NCBI GenBank assembly: GCA_033675265.1
Contig: JAUJYZ010001563.1
Span: forward strand, 16,784-80,783
Source of the DNA: Actinostola sp. cb2023
Taxonomy: Eukaryota; Cnidaria; Anthozoa; Actiniaria; Actinostolidae
DNA: 64,000 nt
Reading direction: 5' to 3'
Shown here: piece after piece, positions 54,201 through 58,291 of the stretch
Layout of the letters: each line of letters starts with the position of its first letter
How positions within the stretch are numbered: the stretch's first letter is position 1
The notes under the pieces: model-generated
Told to the model about the DNA's origin: nothing
Databases searched by the model: none
What the model saw: the letters and a program-made list of their open reading frames with translations, nothing else
Made by a program: the position numbers and the translations under genes

Positions 54201-56451
54201 AAATTTTCTCAAGGCTTATTTGTACGCGTCATTTTGTTTTTATCTGTCTGTCTTCTTATTGATGAAAATTAACCAATCAGCGCGCGAGAAATTTGTAAGT
54301 TATTGTAAAATGAAATATTGACTGGCTTCAGTTACCTCTTGCTGTAATATTTAGTGTACTTTCAGTTGATCCAATTTCATTTGTTGCTTGACATCTCAAC
54401 GAGTTGACCCCTACCACCAGTTCTATGGTAACTGTTGCCTTAGGGTGTTTGTCATTCACTGTTGAATTTTTCTCTGCAATGATTTGATTGTTTCTATAAA
54501 TCTTTATAGTAGTGTATTCTGGAAAACCAACTGTTGTATTACACGTCACGTTGACTGTTTTTCCCGCATCTGAGACTGACTGTTCAGGTTGTACTTGGAT
54601 GATTGGAGTACTAGGAGGGGCTAAAAATAGACGATTTACATTCAGTTGGTACATTTTTCACATTTAGTACATGTCAGTTAATAAAGTACTTTTCGAGCGT
54701 TTCAATGATGAGTGCAGTAATGTAATGTGCTTGCTATTCCAGGTGAATTACTTTCTCAGTGGCCGATTATCGCACAGGCAATCTCGTACCCAGAGTCGGC
54801 CGCGGCGGTTTTGACTTCGATAGTGTCCCCGATTAGTTGTATAAACTAAATATATCGACACTGAAATAAAGCCATTATTATTATTATTTATTATGATACG
54901 TGAGACTCTGAAACGGAATTTCCCGAGAAATTTTTGATTGGATCTTTTAAAATCAATAGACAAACCGACAATCCGGACGAATAGTAACGGAAGTCATACA
55001 AAAGCTGCCATTGTATCATGCATTTCCCTGAAGAATTGTCGCAGCTCTTTCTTTATGGAATTTCAAATTCCCGCCTTGATTGGCATATACTGCATGGGGC
55101 ATGCGCAATAAATAACCGTATAACCAAAATCACATCACATATCTGGCCTTGTCGAACATTAGACATTTATATAACGAGAGAAATAAAGTGCTTTGTTAAG
55201 TTCCAAAACTAAAATAATGTAATAAAATATTGACTGGCTTCAGTTACCTCTTGCTGTAATATTTAGTGTACTTTCAGTTGATCCAATTTCATTTGTAGCT
55301 TGACATCTAAATGAGTTGAGCCCTACCACCAGTTCTATGGTAACTGTTGCCTTAGGGTGTTTGTCATTCACTGTTGAATTTTTCTCTGCAACGATTTGAT
55401 CGTTTCTATAAATCTTTATAGTAGTGATTTCTGGAAAACCAACTGTTGTATTACACGTCACGTTGACTGTTTTTCCCGCAACTGAGACTGACTGTTCAGG
55501 TTGTACTTGGATGATTGGAGTACTAGGAGGGCCTAAAAGTAGACGATTTACATTCAGTTGGTACATTTTTCACATTTAGTACAAGTCAGTTAATAAAGTA
55601 CTTTTCGAGCGTTTCAATGATGAGTGCAGTAATGTAATGTGCTTGCTATTCCAGGTGAATTACTTTCTCAGTGGCCGATTATCGCAGAGGCAATCTCGTA
55701 CCCAGAGTCGGCCGCGGCGGTTTTGACTTGGATAGTGTCCCCGATTAGTTGTATATAAACTAAATATATCGACACTGAAATAAAGCCATTATTATTATTA
55801 TTTATTATGATACGTGAGACTCTGAAACGGAATTTCCCGAGAAATTTTTGATTGGATCTTTTAAAATCAATAGACAAACCGACAATCCGATCCGGACGAA
55901 TAGTAACGGAAGTCATACAAAAGCTGCCATTGTATCATGCATTTCCCTGAAGAATTGTCGCAGCTCTTTCTTTATGGAATTTCAAATTCCCGCCTTGATT
56001 GGCATATACTGCATGGGGCATGCGCAATAAATAACCGTATAACCAAAATCACATCACATATCTGGCCTTGTCGAACATTAGACATTTATATAACGAGAGA
56101 AATAAAGTGCTTTGTTAAGTTCCAAAACTAAAATAATGTAATAAATAATTGACTGGCTTCAGTTACCTCTTGCTGTAATATTTAGTGTACTTTCAGTTGA
56201 TCCAATTTCATTTGTTGCTTGACATCTCAACGAGTTGACCCCTACCACCAGTTCTATGGTAACTGTTGCCTTAGGGTGTTTGTCATTCACTGTTGAATTT
56301 TTCTCTGCAATGATTTGATTGTTTCTATAAATCTTTATAGTAGTGTATTCTGGAAAACCAACTGTTGTATTACACGTCACGTTGACTGTTTTTCCCGCAT
56401 CTGAGACTGACTGTTCAGGTTGTACTTGGATGATTGGAGTACTAGGAGGGG
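18256..56451 (-). CDS. Ig-SEA transmembrane receptor gene (15 exons seen; both ends missing)
   Basis: Fifteen minus-strand exons share compatible phases. In transcript order: Ig exons 56451-56167, 55532-55248, 54620-54336, 45063-44779, 44151-43867, 41819-41517, 38207-37905, 37529-37278, 21833-21582; cysteine-rich exon 21077-20838; SEA exons 19663-19548, 19459-19401, 19154-19015; transmembrane exon 18743-18582; juxtamembrane exon 18292-18256. All junctions from Ig to cysteine-rich are phase 1. The product would be a cell-surface receptor or adhesion molecule with many N-glycosylation sequons. Start and signal peptide are off the right edge; the cytoplasmic end was not found, so whether a kinase domain follows is open. 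Introns are huge because of transposons. An allorecognition or other recognition role is inference only. Confidence 0.8.
18582..18743 (-). CDS. Transmembrane exon of the Ig-SEA receptor
   Basis: The exon starts after TTATTTCAG and ends at a GTGAGT donor, phase 1 to phase 1. It encodes a short extracellular stalk (GSYVTRKEDEDSRPLSTE), a hydrophobic helix of about 23 residues (from AIIAISVFVPIVLML to LAVCYC) and a basic stop-transfer (KKRNVK). This orients the Ig domains outside the cell. Confidence 0.85.
19015..19663 (-). CDS. SEA domain, three exons
   Basis: Exons 19663-19548 (116 nt), 19459-19401 (59 nt) and 19154-19015 (140 nt) join in frame with phases 1, 0, 2 and 1. The peptide begins AEKDWFGWFRIINRKWDEQL and continues through SSDKYKTLK, a cysteine-containing middle and KGNVVVNYKLTI, matching the SEA fold (amphipathic W..L helix, then a G-x-VVV-Y strand just before the membrane). 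SEA domains often self-cleave at G-S-V-V; here Ser is Asn, so cleavage is unlikely. Position next to the transmembrane exon fits SEA proteins. Confidence 0.8.
20195..20500 (-). mobile_element. tRNA-derived SINE
   Basis: On the minus strand, a tRNA-like head has an A-box region around TTGGTCGATTGGTCAAAGCG (20475-20494) and a B-box-like GAGTTTGAGTCC (20439-20450). It is followed by a unique body and a tail of TTTA repeats at 20197-20226. It sits in the intron between the cysteine-rich and SEA exons, in the same orientation as the gene. Confidence 0.65.
20838..21077 (-). CDS. Cysteine-rich extracellular exon
   Basis: A 240-nt phase 1-1 exon between a TTCTCAG acceptor and a GTGAGT donor. It starts YRVTVPCGKTCGITTQQCLS and contains seven to eight cysteines (PCGKTC, QQC, NCREQ, KMCGKK, STCDVS, GSCSIK). 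The end resembles the last strands of an Ig domain (CDVSNAFGSCSIKVEVHR), so it may be a diverged Ig fold with extra disulfides. Confidence 0.7.
21078..21286 (-). repeat. Tandem copies of the cysteine-rich exon's acceptor and 5' end
   Basis: The segment with the splice acceptor and the first codons of the exon (ATTATCGTGTTACTGTACCA on the minus strand) recurs about every 105-107 bp near 21155 and 21240, upstream of the functional copy. Each copy keeps a CTCAG-like acceptor, but the exon body is missing, so these are partial exon duplications. Confidence 0.75.
21287..21574. mobile_element. MITE 4 of the CACCT family, next to a splice donor
   Basis: Termini CACCTATTTCAAAAAAAG and CACCTACATTTAGAAACT (reverse strand), flanked by TA at 21285-21286 and 21575-21576. 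Inner inverted segments include ACCGAAAGGGAGCATGGGTA and its complement. The element starts at intron position +8 of the Ig exon at 21582-21833. Confidence 0.85.
21582..21833 (-). CDS. Ig-like domain exon (type A, copy nearest the membrane)
   Basis: A 252-nt phase 1-1 exon beginning APNITSTHPTTLTVNETQTA, with the Ig cysteine pair in LMCTAIGRPTPSINW and YTCVAYNGV. I-set-like. It has a near-identical sister at 37278-37529. The acceptor TTCTCCAG and donor GTAAGT are intact. Confidence 0.88.
21890..22357 (+). repeat. GGATAA-rich intronic repeat, left of the gypsy element
   Basis: Imperfect units containing GGATAGCATTATCTACTGG, TTATCCACTAGATAA and GCCAGAAAACACTTGCGTCC recur here and continue at 36441-36660 on the other side of the gypsy insertion. 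Many units are inverted (GTGGATA/TATCCAC). Confidence 0.75.
22377..23253. mobile_element. 877-bp insert inside the gypsy 5' LTR
   Basis: The right LTR shows a continuous CACCACGTGATAGACATG, whereas the left LTR is interrupted there by sequence with perfect 15-bp ends CATATCAAACTTATG and CATAAGTTTGATATG. A 97-codon frame at 22990-23283 with a hydrophobic start runs into LTR sequence and is not credible as a gene. Confidence 0.65.
23426..24353 (+). pseudogene. Gypsy gag remnant with zinc knuckles
   Basis: ATG at 23426 starts MSDLIGFEPPKLDWTPGPDL, followed by stops. The frame resumes at 23756-24052, ending in a basic tail. Near 24060-24175 come two CX2CX4HX4C-like knuckles, the first interrupted by a stop and the second with a Tyr in place of one Cys (CFGYHKIGHYQNMC). 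Gag would bind the element's RNA. Not functional as it stands. Confidence 0.75.
24366..24644 (+). pseudogene. Gypsy aspartic protease remnant
   Basis: The frame contains KIDTGAELNVLS, the retropepsin-type DTG/A active site, followed by the typical I-A-A-Y-G-G region (FKIAAYGGHEIKNIGS). It ends at a stop close to the start of the RT region. The family (retropepsin of gypsy elements) is clear. Confidence 0.75.
24780..26190 (+). pseudogene. Gypsy reverse transcriptase and RNase H remnant
   Basis: RT motifs are readable across frames: KPYHITLESTAEPVVHPPR, LELGVIAPVNKPTDWV, TLVDAKKGYWHMPLD, FNRLPFGL, and an active-site variant GIADDTFV. The connection has DVKTLQSFLGL. RNase H follows as VIQTDASRLKGLGAVV, NIEREALGVVWG and HTNHKPLEAIF. 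Stops near 25077 and 25515 and frameshifts break the ORF. The frame is lost at about 26190, where foreign DNA begins. Confidence 0.85.
26190..27130 (+). pseudogene. Crypton/KIAA1958-like recombinase remnant
   Basis: The frame 26543-26839 carries LSKSYTNHCVRPTAITLLSN and a degenerate IMxISGH-type region (IIAISVGSPINEQQSLAS), the C-terminal DUF3504 tyrosine recombinase signature also seen at 52.5-53.3 kb (-). An N-terminal start with MTDDNVQNFEINLLE occurs at 26372, but most of the protein between is deleted. It sits inside the gypsy pol region. Confidence 0.65.
27132..27960 (+). pseudogene. DIRS-like gag/RT fragment inside the gypsy element
   Basis: Frame 27519-27854 reads ITSDPMILNAVMGYKVEF just upstream and inside, then FISPVLLREKENGSFRLILS and FKDFNKFVTPYHFKMDNIET, the RT N-terminus characteristic of DIRS-order elements. 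ASIDLRDAYFSVPIHTTHQK follows in another frame near 27845. The 27132-27430 segment resembles the preceding gag end (Lys/Gln/Asn rich). No RNase H or recombinase remains. Confidence 0.7.
27972..28241. mobile_element. 270-bp MITE with perfect 21-bp termini
   Basis: TTGAGAATTAAACGAGACTT at 27972 is repeated perfectly inverted at 28221-28241, and the match continues into GGAAGTTGAAGTT. The arms also bring in partial direct repeats of a TCCCTGCTG...GATCTGGTAGAA segment. It ends four bases before gypsy integrase sequence resumes (GCGAGGAATTGACTATCG). Confidence 0.7.
28242..29165 (+). pseudogene. Gypsy integrase remnant
   Basis: The HHCC zinc-binding region reads ILSTIHQGHLGQEKSLHRAR and VKRCEACQKHQ. 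The DDE core follows in frame 28543-28974 (LLLSDEYSKF, GIPVKLITDNGPQYASKEF). The third acidic residue region is altered (NGSSDCMVQTVK). A C-terminal piece (WKPGSIVRPAKA, RSYIVKNEK) ends near 29150. Integrase would insert the cDNA; this copy is broken by frameshifts. Confidence 0.85.
30963..31665. mobile_element. 703-bp foldback element nested in the 5.1-kb element
   Basis: Termini CACAGGGCCCCTTAATTCAT and reverse complement, flanked by a perfect 7-bp duplication GTATCTC (30956-30962, 31666-31672). Inside lies a second inverted repeat (31125-31305, TTTACCGGCAAATAGACGC and complement) and a CG-repeat hairpin (31523-31590). No coding capacity. Confidence 0.8.
31523..31590. repeat. CG-repeat hairpin, potential Z-DNA
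   Basis: The arms ATCACGCGCGCGCGCGCGGT and ACCGCGCGCGCGCGTGAC pair, extended by TTTTTCTTT/AAAGAAAAA, around a loop of about 12 bases. Alternating CG runs of this length favour left-handed DNA or a cruciform. No function is evident beyond being part of the foldback element. Confidence 0.8.
31996..32070 (-). mobile_element. tRNA-like SINE head
   Basis: On the minus strand the A box TGGCCGAGTGG (32049-32059) and B box GGTTCAATTC (32002-32011) have tRNA-like spacing. The 5' part reads GGGAGCAATGGTGGCCGAG. There is no clean cloverleaf with an intact acceptor stem, so it is a tRNA-derived retroposon rather than a working tRNA gene. Confidence 0.6.
34352..35373. mobile_element. 1.0-kb TTAA-flanked element abutting the 5.1-kb one
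   Basis: Termini GGTATCAGGGTACCCC and the complement of GGTATCAGGGTACTCC (one mismatch in 16), flanked by TTAA at 34348-34351 and 35374-35377. It shares the middle TTAA with its neighbour. A 78-codon frame at 34879-35115 has no recognised domain. It resembles a non-autonomous piggyBac-like MITE. Confidence 0.85.
35378..36324 (+). other. Gypsy 3' untranslated part
   Basis: This sequence runs from the last TTAA to the right LTR. I see no coding frame with recognisable motifs. The purine tract just before 36325 can serve as plus-strand primer. Confidence 0.5.
36441..36660 (+). repeat. GGATAA-rich intronic repeat, right of the gypsy element
   Basis: This continues the 21890-22357 repeat after the TGGAT target duplication, with GGATAGCGCTATCCACCAAC and related units. 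It shows the pre-insertion continuity of the intron. Confidence 0.7.
37278..37529 (-). CDS. Ig-like domain exon (type A, second copy)
   Basis: A 252-nt phase 1-1 exon, sister of 21582-21833: same start (APNITSTHPTTLTLNEKQTA), Ig cysteines in LMCTATGRPTPSINW and YTCVAYNGV. About a dozen residues differ. Acceptor and donor are intact. In transcript order it lies directly before the membrane-proximal copy, 15.4 kb away because of the gypsy insertion. Confidence 0.88.
37905..38207 (-). CDS. Ig-like domain exon (type B, long form)
   Basis: A 303-nt phase 1-1 exon. It reads TPVIQVQPDQSVSDAGKTV, with cysteines in NVTCNTTVGFPE and FRCQATNNLGGVIESSE. Ends NITARG before the GTAACT donor. It differs from the short form (285 nt) by extra residues after ATNNLGG. 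Several N-x-S/T sequons. Confidence 0.88.
38276..39770 (-). pseudogene. ALOG/zinc-ribbon tyrosine recombinase relic (DIRS/Crypton-type)
   Basis: The frame starting at 39767 reads MFQPSVGCPECRYANVEGFK with a CX2C...CX2C zinc motif, then a GRTWVHKKDCPYLGQRG segment and, in a shifted frame, AHGTVDALIGKLKAVLAENN, as in ALOG-type DNA-binding domains. After a SINE-like insertion it continues (LALFFSGDRRADLAQVKTAE, 39125-38817) and ends with the catalytic core (HSYRGGAAVSLALLD, DHIRWKSSREALQYLKL). HxxR, W and Tyr residues of tyrosine recombinases are visible. Several frameshifts make it a relic. It interrupts the intron homology upstream of the Ig exon at 37905. Confidence 0.75.
39205..39268 (-). 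mobile_element. tRNA-like SINE fragment inside the recombinase relic
   Basis: On the minus strand AGCTAGTGGTCTAGCGGTAA resembles a tRNA A-box region, and GGTTCAATC (39215-39223) a B box, correctly spaced. It separates the N-terminal zinc part from the FFSGDR part of the recombinase. Confidence 0.5.
39771..41500 (+). other. Intronic stretch of unknown content
   Basis: Two plus-strand pieces look protein-like but unidentified: 39780-40140 (charged, with stops) and 40790-41122 (TLVPDLLPEGRPEDLQRR, LSQICIRGSLRAKRSYQLV). A direct repeat of about 58 bp (AAGTATATTTAGATATAGTA) occurs near 40590-40680. It may be a worn retroelement or LTR; I cannot name it. Confidence 0.3.
41517..41819 (-). CDS. Ig-like domain exon (type B, long form, second copy)
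   Basis: A 303-nt phase 1-1 exon closely related to 37905-38207 (TPDIQVQPEQSVSDAGKTV, CHTTVGFPEYTAMKFYRN, then FRCQATNNLGGVIESSE). Splice sites are intact. Its upstream intron (41820-42060) is homologous to the introns of the 285-nt exons, showing that the exon and intron were duplicated together. Confidence 0.88.
41830..43300. other. Intron with palindromes, no gene seen
   Basis: After the conserved cassette intron, the sequence contains palindromes of ATTCTGTATCAGATACAGAAT near 42850-42945 and AT-rich DNA. No credible coding frame. Confidence 0.5.
43353..43640. mobile_element. Inverted-repeat element (about 95-bp arms)
   Basis: Segment 43353-43450 (CAGGGGTATATTCTGTCGCT, CTGGGAACGAAGTCTGTTGG, AACTTGTTCCGGAAG) pairs with 43545-43640 in inverse orientation. 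The loop includes GGTCGACCTAGGAAGGTCGACC, a smaller palindrome. It has inserted in the intron upstream of the cassette at 43867. Confidence 0.7.
43867..44151 (-). CDS. Ig-like domain exon (type B, short form, cassette 1)
   Basis: A 285-nt phase 1-1 exon: TPTIQVQPEQSVSVAGKTI, CNTTVGFPEITTIKIYRNDR, FRCQATNEIGSTESTLNITA. First of five near-identical exons. Acceptor TTTTTAG and donor GTAACT are intact. Unit length to the next exon is 912 bp. Confidence 0.9.
44779..45063 (-). CDS. Ig-like domain exon (type B, short form, cassette 2)
   Basis: A 285-nt phase 1-1 exon, TPTIQVQPDQSVSDAGKTV ... EITTIKIYRNDQIVAEKNST ... GLNSFRCQATNEVGS. It differs from cassette 1 at roughly nine residues. The following upstream intron runs into BEL/Pao copy 1 at about 45382. 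Confidence 0.9.
45388..45850 (+). pseudogene. BEL/Pao gag N-terminus, copy 1 (internally deleted)
   Basis: The frame encodes NPDVKPTVETLPTTSGE, repeats of PKPLFISTPKPLFSSTP, then YPPRNSLPKLSLDKYDGDPL, the start of the DUF1759 gag domain. It breaks after GDPL into GGGCATTGAGG repeats; copy 2 keeps the missing CWNDWSSMFKSIVHD part, so copy 1 has a deletion here. Confidence 0.75.
45881..47305 (+). pseudogene. BEL/Pao gag C-terminus and protease, copy 1
   Basis: A 474-codon open frame. Residues about 1-150 finish the DUF1759 gag domain (LSRELKIKWKEYVKRQNLDS). Then come cysteine clusters (HKLSECPKFKELSVKARF, HNLCFSCFGRRHRVENC, CGVSCCTKLHN), a nucleic-acid-binding knuckle region. From about residue 255 is the DUF1758 aspartic protease (YAMLDTGSTCSLILSTVADK, then LLIGSDVAELI). 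The frame ends just before the peptidase A17/RT region, which continues shifted. Longest intact retroelement ORF outside the DIRS element. Confidence 0.85.
47306..48303 (+). pseudogene. BEL/Pao reverse transcriptase, copy 1
   Basis: Across frames: QQWYLPHHPVLNENKPGK, VRRVCDAASFYRGSSLNDHL and, from 47724, DIEAMFNQVSVREEDQS, YLRHIFGAKCSPTCANYAL and the catalytic FYMDDFFQS. The thumb region ends DPIGFLAAFLVRAKV near 48303, where colinearity stops. BEL RT copies element RNA to DNA. Frameshifts around 47400-47720 inactivate it. Confidence 0.85.
48540..49060 (-). pseudogene. BEL/Pao RNase H region, inverted
   Basis: The minus frame 49150-48596 reads LGWDDPLPEKLLNRWQGWKD, GVSVPRCYRP and ELHAFSDASQDAVAAAVYLR, then TSIPRLE; the RNase H part continues shifted (VYYTDSQVVLGY near 48540). 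This is what should follow the RT thumb of copy 1, in opposite orientation. It supports a local inversion of about 0.6 kb or a second element joined head to head. Confidence 0.75.
49150..49600. other. AT-rich spacer, no gene seen
   Basis: Between the BEL/Pao relic and the first Crypton-like segment I see low-complexity A/T tracts and CAATCAATT-type motifs but no coding frame with recognisable features. Confidence 0.4.
49600..49790 (+). mobile_element. Crypton-related 3' fragment, plus strand
   Basis: The block around TTGACCAAAGGAGGATATTC and GGTATCCCATGATGCT matches, in inverse orientation, sequence at 52720-52765 at the end of the minus-strand Crypton. It indicates a second, truncated copy of that element family facing the first. 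Confidence 0.6.
49791..52500. other. Intronic DNA between Crypton copies
   Basis: No host exon was found. A foldback with G-rich ends (GTGGGGGGAGGGACTCC near 50675 and complement near 51090, with TCGTCGTCCCCC inside) lies at about 50675-51092. A SINE-tail-like (AAT)n segment is at 50385-50470, and a perfect 23-bp palindrome GGTTGCTACAT/ATGTAGCAACC at 52019-52041. The 91-codon frame at 52021-52296 has no recognised domain. Confidence 0.5.
52530..54212 (-). pseudogene. Crypton/KIAA1958-like tyrosine recombinase
   Basis: Read on the minus strand from ATG near 54194: MDDFPVFQVDFLQDISDDKL, then a core-binding region (TKRNTRWCVKMFE; after a probable short intron or break, ELDDFLRRFYAEVRTKSGEE and SSLLGLRNSIERHF), then the DUF3504 catalytic part (LYWCRRGCEGQRLLRRDSF, NHQGG, KLNPKQDAFFQKPK, NKPLGVNRLSK, LSKTYTNHC, MRATAITLWSDAG, HIMSISGHVNEQSLASY). 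The R...H-x-x-x-x-GH...Y arrangement is that of Crypton-derived tyrosine recombinases. Stops and frameshifts at about 53507, 53251 and 53070 disrupt it. Same orientation as the host gene, in its intron. Confidence 0.8.
54336..54620 (-). CDS. Ig-like domain exon (type B, short form, cassette 3)
   Basis: A 285-nt phase 1-1 exon: TPIIQVQPEQSVSDAGKTV, EYTTIKIYRNNQIIAEKNST, GVNSLRCQATNEIGS. Its predicted peptide is identical to that of cassette 5 (56167-56451). Spacing to the next exon is 912 bp, the same as between cassettes 1 and 2. Confidence 0.9.
55248..55532 (-). CDS. Ig-like domain exon (type B, short form, cassette 4)
   Basis: A 285-nt phase 1-1 exon: TPIIQVQPEQSVSVAGKTV, EITTIKIYRNDQIVAEKNST, GLNSFRCQATNEIGS. 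It combines residues found separately in cassettes 1, 2 and 3. Splice sites intact; 919 bp to cassette 5. Confidence 0.9.
56167..56451 (-). CDS. Ig-like domain exon (type B, short form, cassette 5)
   Basis: A 285-nt phase 1-1 exon with the same encoded peptide as cassette 3. It is the most 5' Ig exon of the gene in this window. Upstream, the cassette intron passes into BEL/Pao copy 2 at about 56772 through the same junction as at 45382. Confidence 0.9.
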
Positions 56452-56779
56452 CTAAAAATAGACGATTTACATTCAGTTGGTACATTTTTCACATTTAGTA
56501 CAAGTCAGTTAATAAAGTACTTTTCGAGCGTTTCAATGACGAGTGCAGTAATGTAATGTGCTTGCTATTCCAGGTGAATTACTTTCTCAGTGGCCGATTA
56601 TCGCACAGGCAATCTCGTACCCAGAGTCGGCCGCGGCGGTTTTGACTTGGATAGTGTCCCCGATTAGTTGTATAAAGAAAATAATACGACACTGAAATAA
56701 AGTCATTATTATTATTATTTATTATGATACGTGAGACTCTGAAACGGAATTTCCTGAAAAACGTTTGATTGCATGGATC

Positions 56780-57784
56780 TTGAAAAATCGATTGAAAGAC
56801 TTTGATGATGTCTTGAACCCAGATGTTAAACCCACTGTTGAAACATTGCCTACAACAAGTGGTGAGTAGATAGGAAAATTACCAACAGTAACTGAAGTTG
56901 TAGCTAATAACAACTTTGATAGTAAACCAAAACCATTGTTTATATCTACACCGAAGCCATTGTTTAGCTCTACACCAAATAATCCTTTCAACAAAGAGTC
57001 AGTCGTTACTTTTACGGATACCAACCCTGTATATTCTGAGGCTCCTTCAGCAACACCAAATCCCAAGTCATGGATTTCCCAAATGCCCCCTAGTTCAGAC
57101 CCAGACACAGGGAAGGTTGTCTATACCTACCCACCCCGTAACTCCCTACCAAAGCTTAGCCTAGATAAATATGATGGGGACCCATTATGCTGGAATGATT
57201 GGTCCTCAATGTTTAAATCTATTGTCCATGATACAAATATTGGGGACAATGCAAAGATTCAACATCTACAGAATGCAGTAATGGGTCGTGCCAAGACAGC
57301 CATCGAGGGGTTCGGTATGAAGGGGTAGCCTATGGGAGGGCATTGAGGGAATTGGAATTGAGATCTGGAAAGCCAGCTACTGTGGTTCAAGCCACTTTAG
57401 AAAAGTTGCGGAAGTCTAGTCAACTACAAGCAGACACGTTGGGAGAAGTAAGGGTTTTCTCGGACACTGTGTCAACTGCAGTGTGGACATTGAAATGGTT
57501 TGGATACATGCATGATCTGGAAGCAGAAGCAAATCTCAGTCTTGTGGTTGACAAACTTTCACGTGAGCTAAAGATTAAATGGAAGGAGTATGTGAAACGC
57601 CAGAGCTTAGATAGCCCCACGCTCATTGACTTTTCAGATTGGTTGAAAGACCAAGCTGAAATATATGATGAATGCATACCTATTGTAAGAGTCCAACCTC
57701 GAGGAAGTAAATCTAAGCCCTACGGTCATAGTGGTAATACTGGCGTACAAACCATCTTAACTAACACTGTAACAAATCCCTTAA
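56780..57784 (+). pseudogene. BEL/Pao gag, copy 2
   Basis: Frame 56936-57328 contains NSLPKLSLDKYDGDPLCWND, SMFKSIVHDTNIGDNAKIQH and GRAKTAIEGFGMKG (DUF1759), then frame 57343-57795 continues RELELRSGKPATVVQATLEK to PRGSKSKPYGHSGNTG. One break near 57328-57343 separates them. The frame is then cut by the DIRS-like insertion at 57785. Confidence 0.8.
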
Positions 57785-58291
57785 AGGAGAACTGAAGCCT
57801 AAATGTATCTTTAAATAAAAACAAAGAGAATGTTGTGTACATTCATTTTCTAATCGAATTTCCAATTGTTTTTATTTTTATGAAGAAGAAATTTGAGTTT
57901 TAATTGTAAAAAGACATGGATTACCGCTGAATTGAGCGCGGCTCACTTCAGTAATTATTCCCCATGTCTTGCGTCACCTATCCCAAGATAAAGTGCAATC
58001 ACAATGTAGAGTAATTATAAGTACATTGTATTTTCTTGTACCCGAGAAAATGTCGTGAGCGGATTTTACTATTCCCCATAAATGACGTCACAAACAAAAA
58101 GATTTGAGCCGACTGTAAAACGGCAAAATATATTGAACGTAAATTTGTTTCTCTTTGAGTGCGCACGTGCTTAAAGGGATTAATTGCATCTAGAAGCACA
58201 CCCCCATATCCAGTTTCACTTTTGGTTTTGATGTTATACTGTTCCGACACGTTTTCTCACTTGATCTTTAGATATTGTAGTTTTACTTTTC

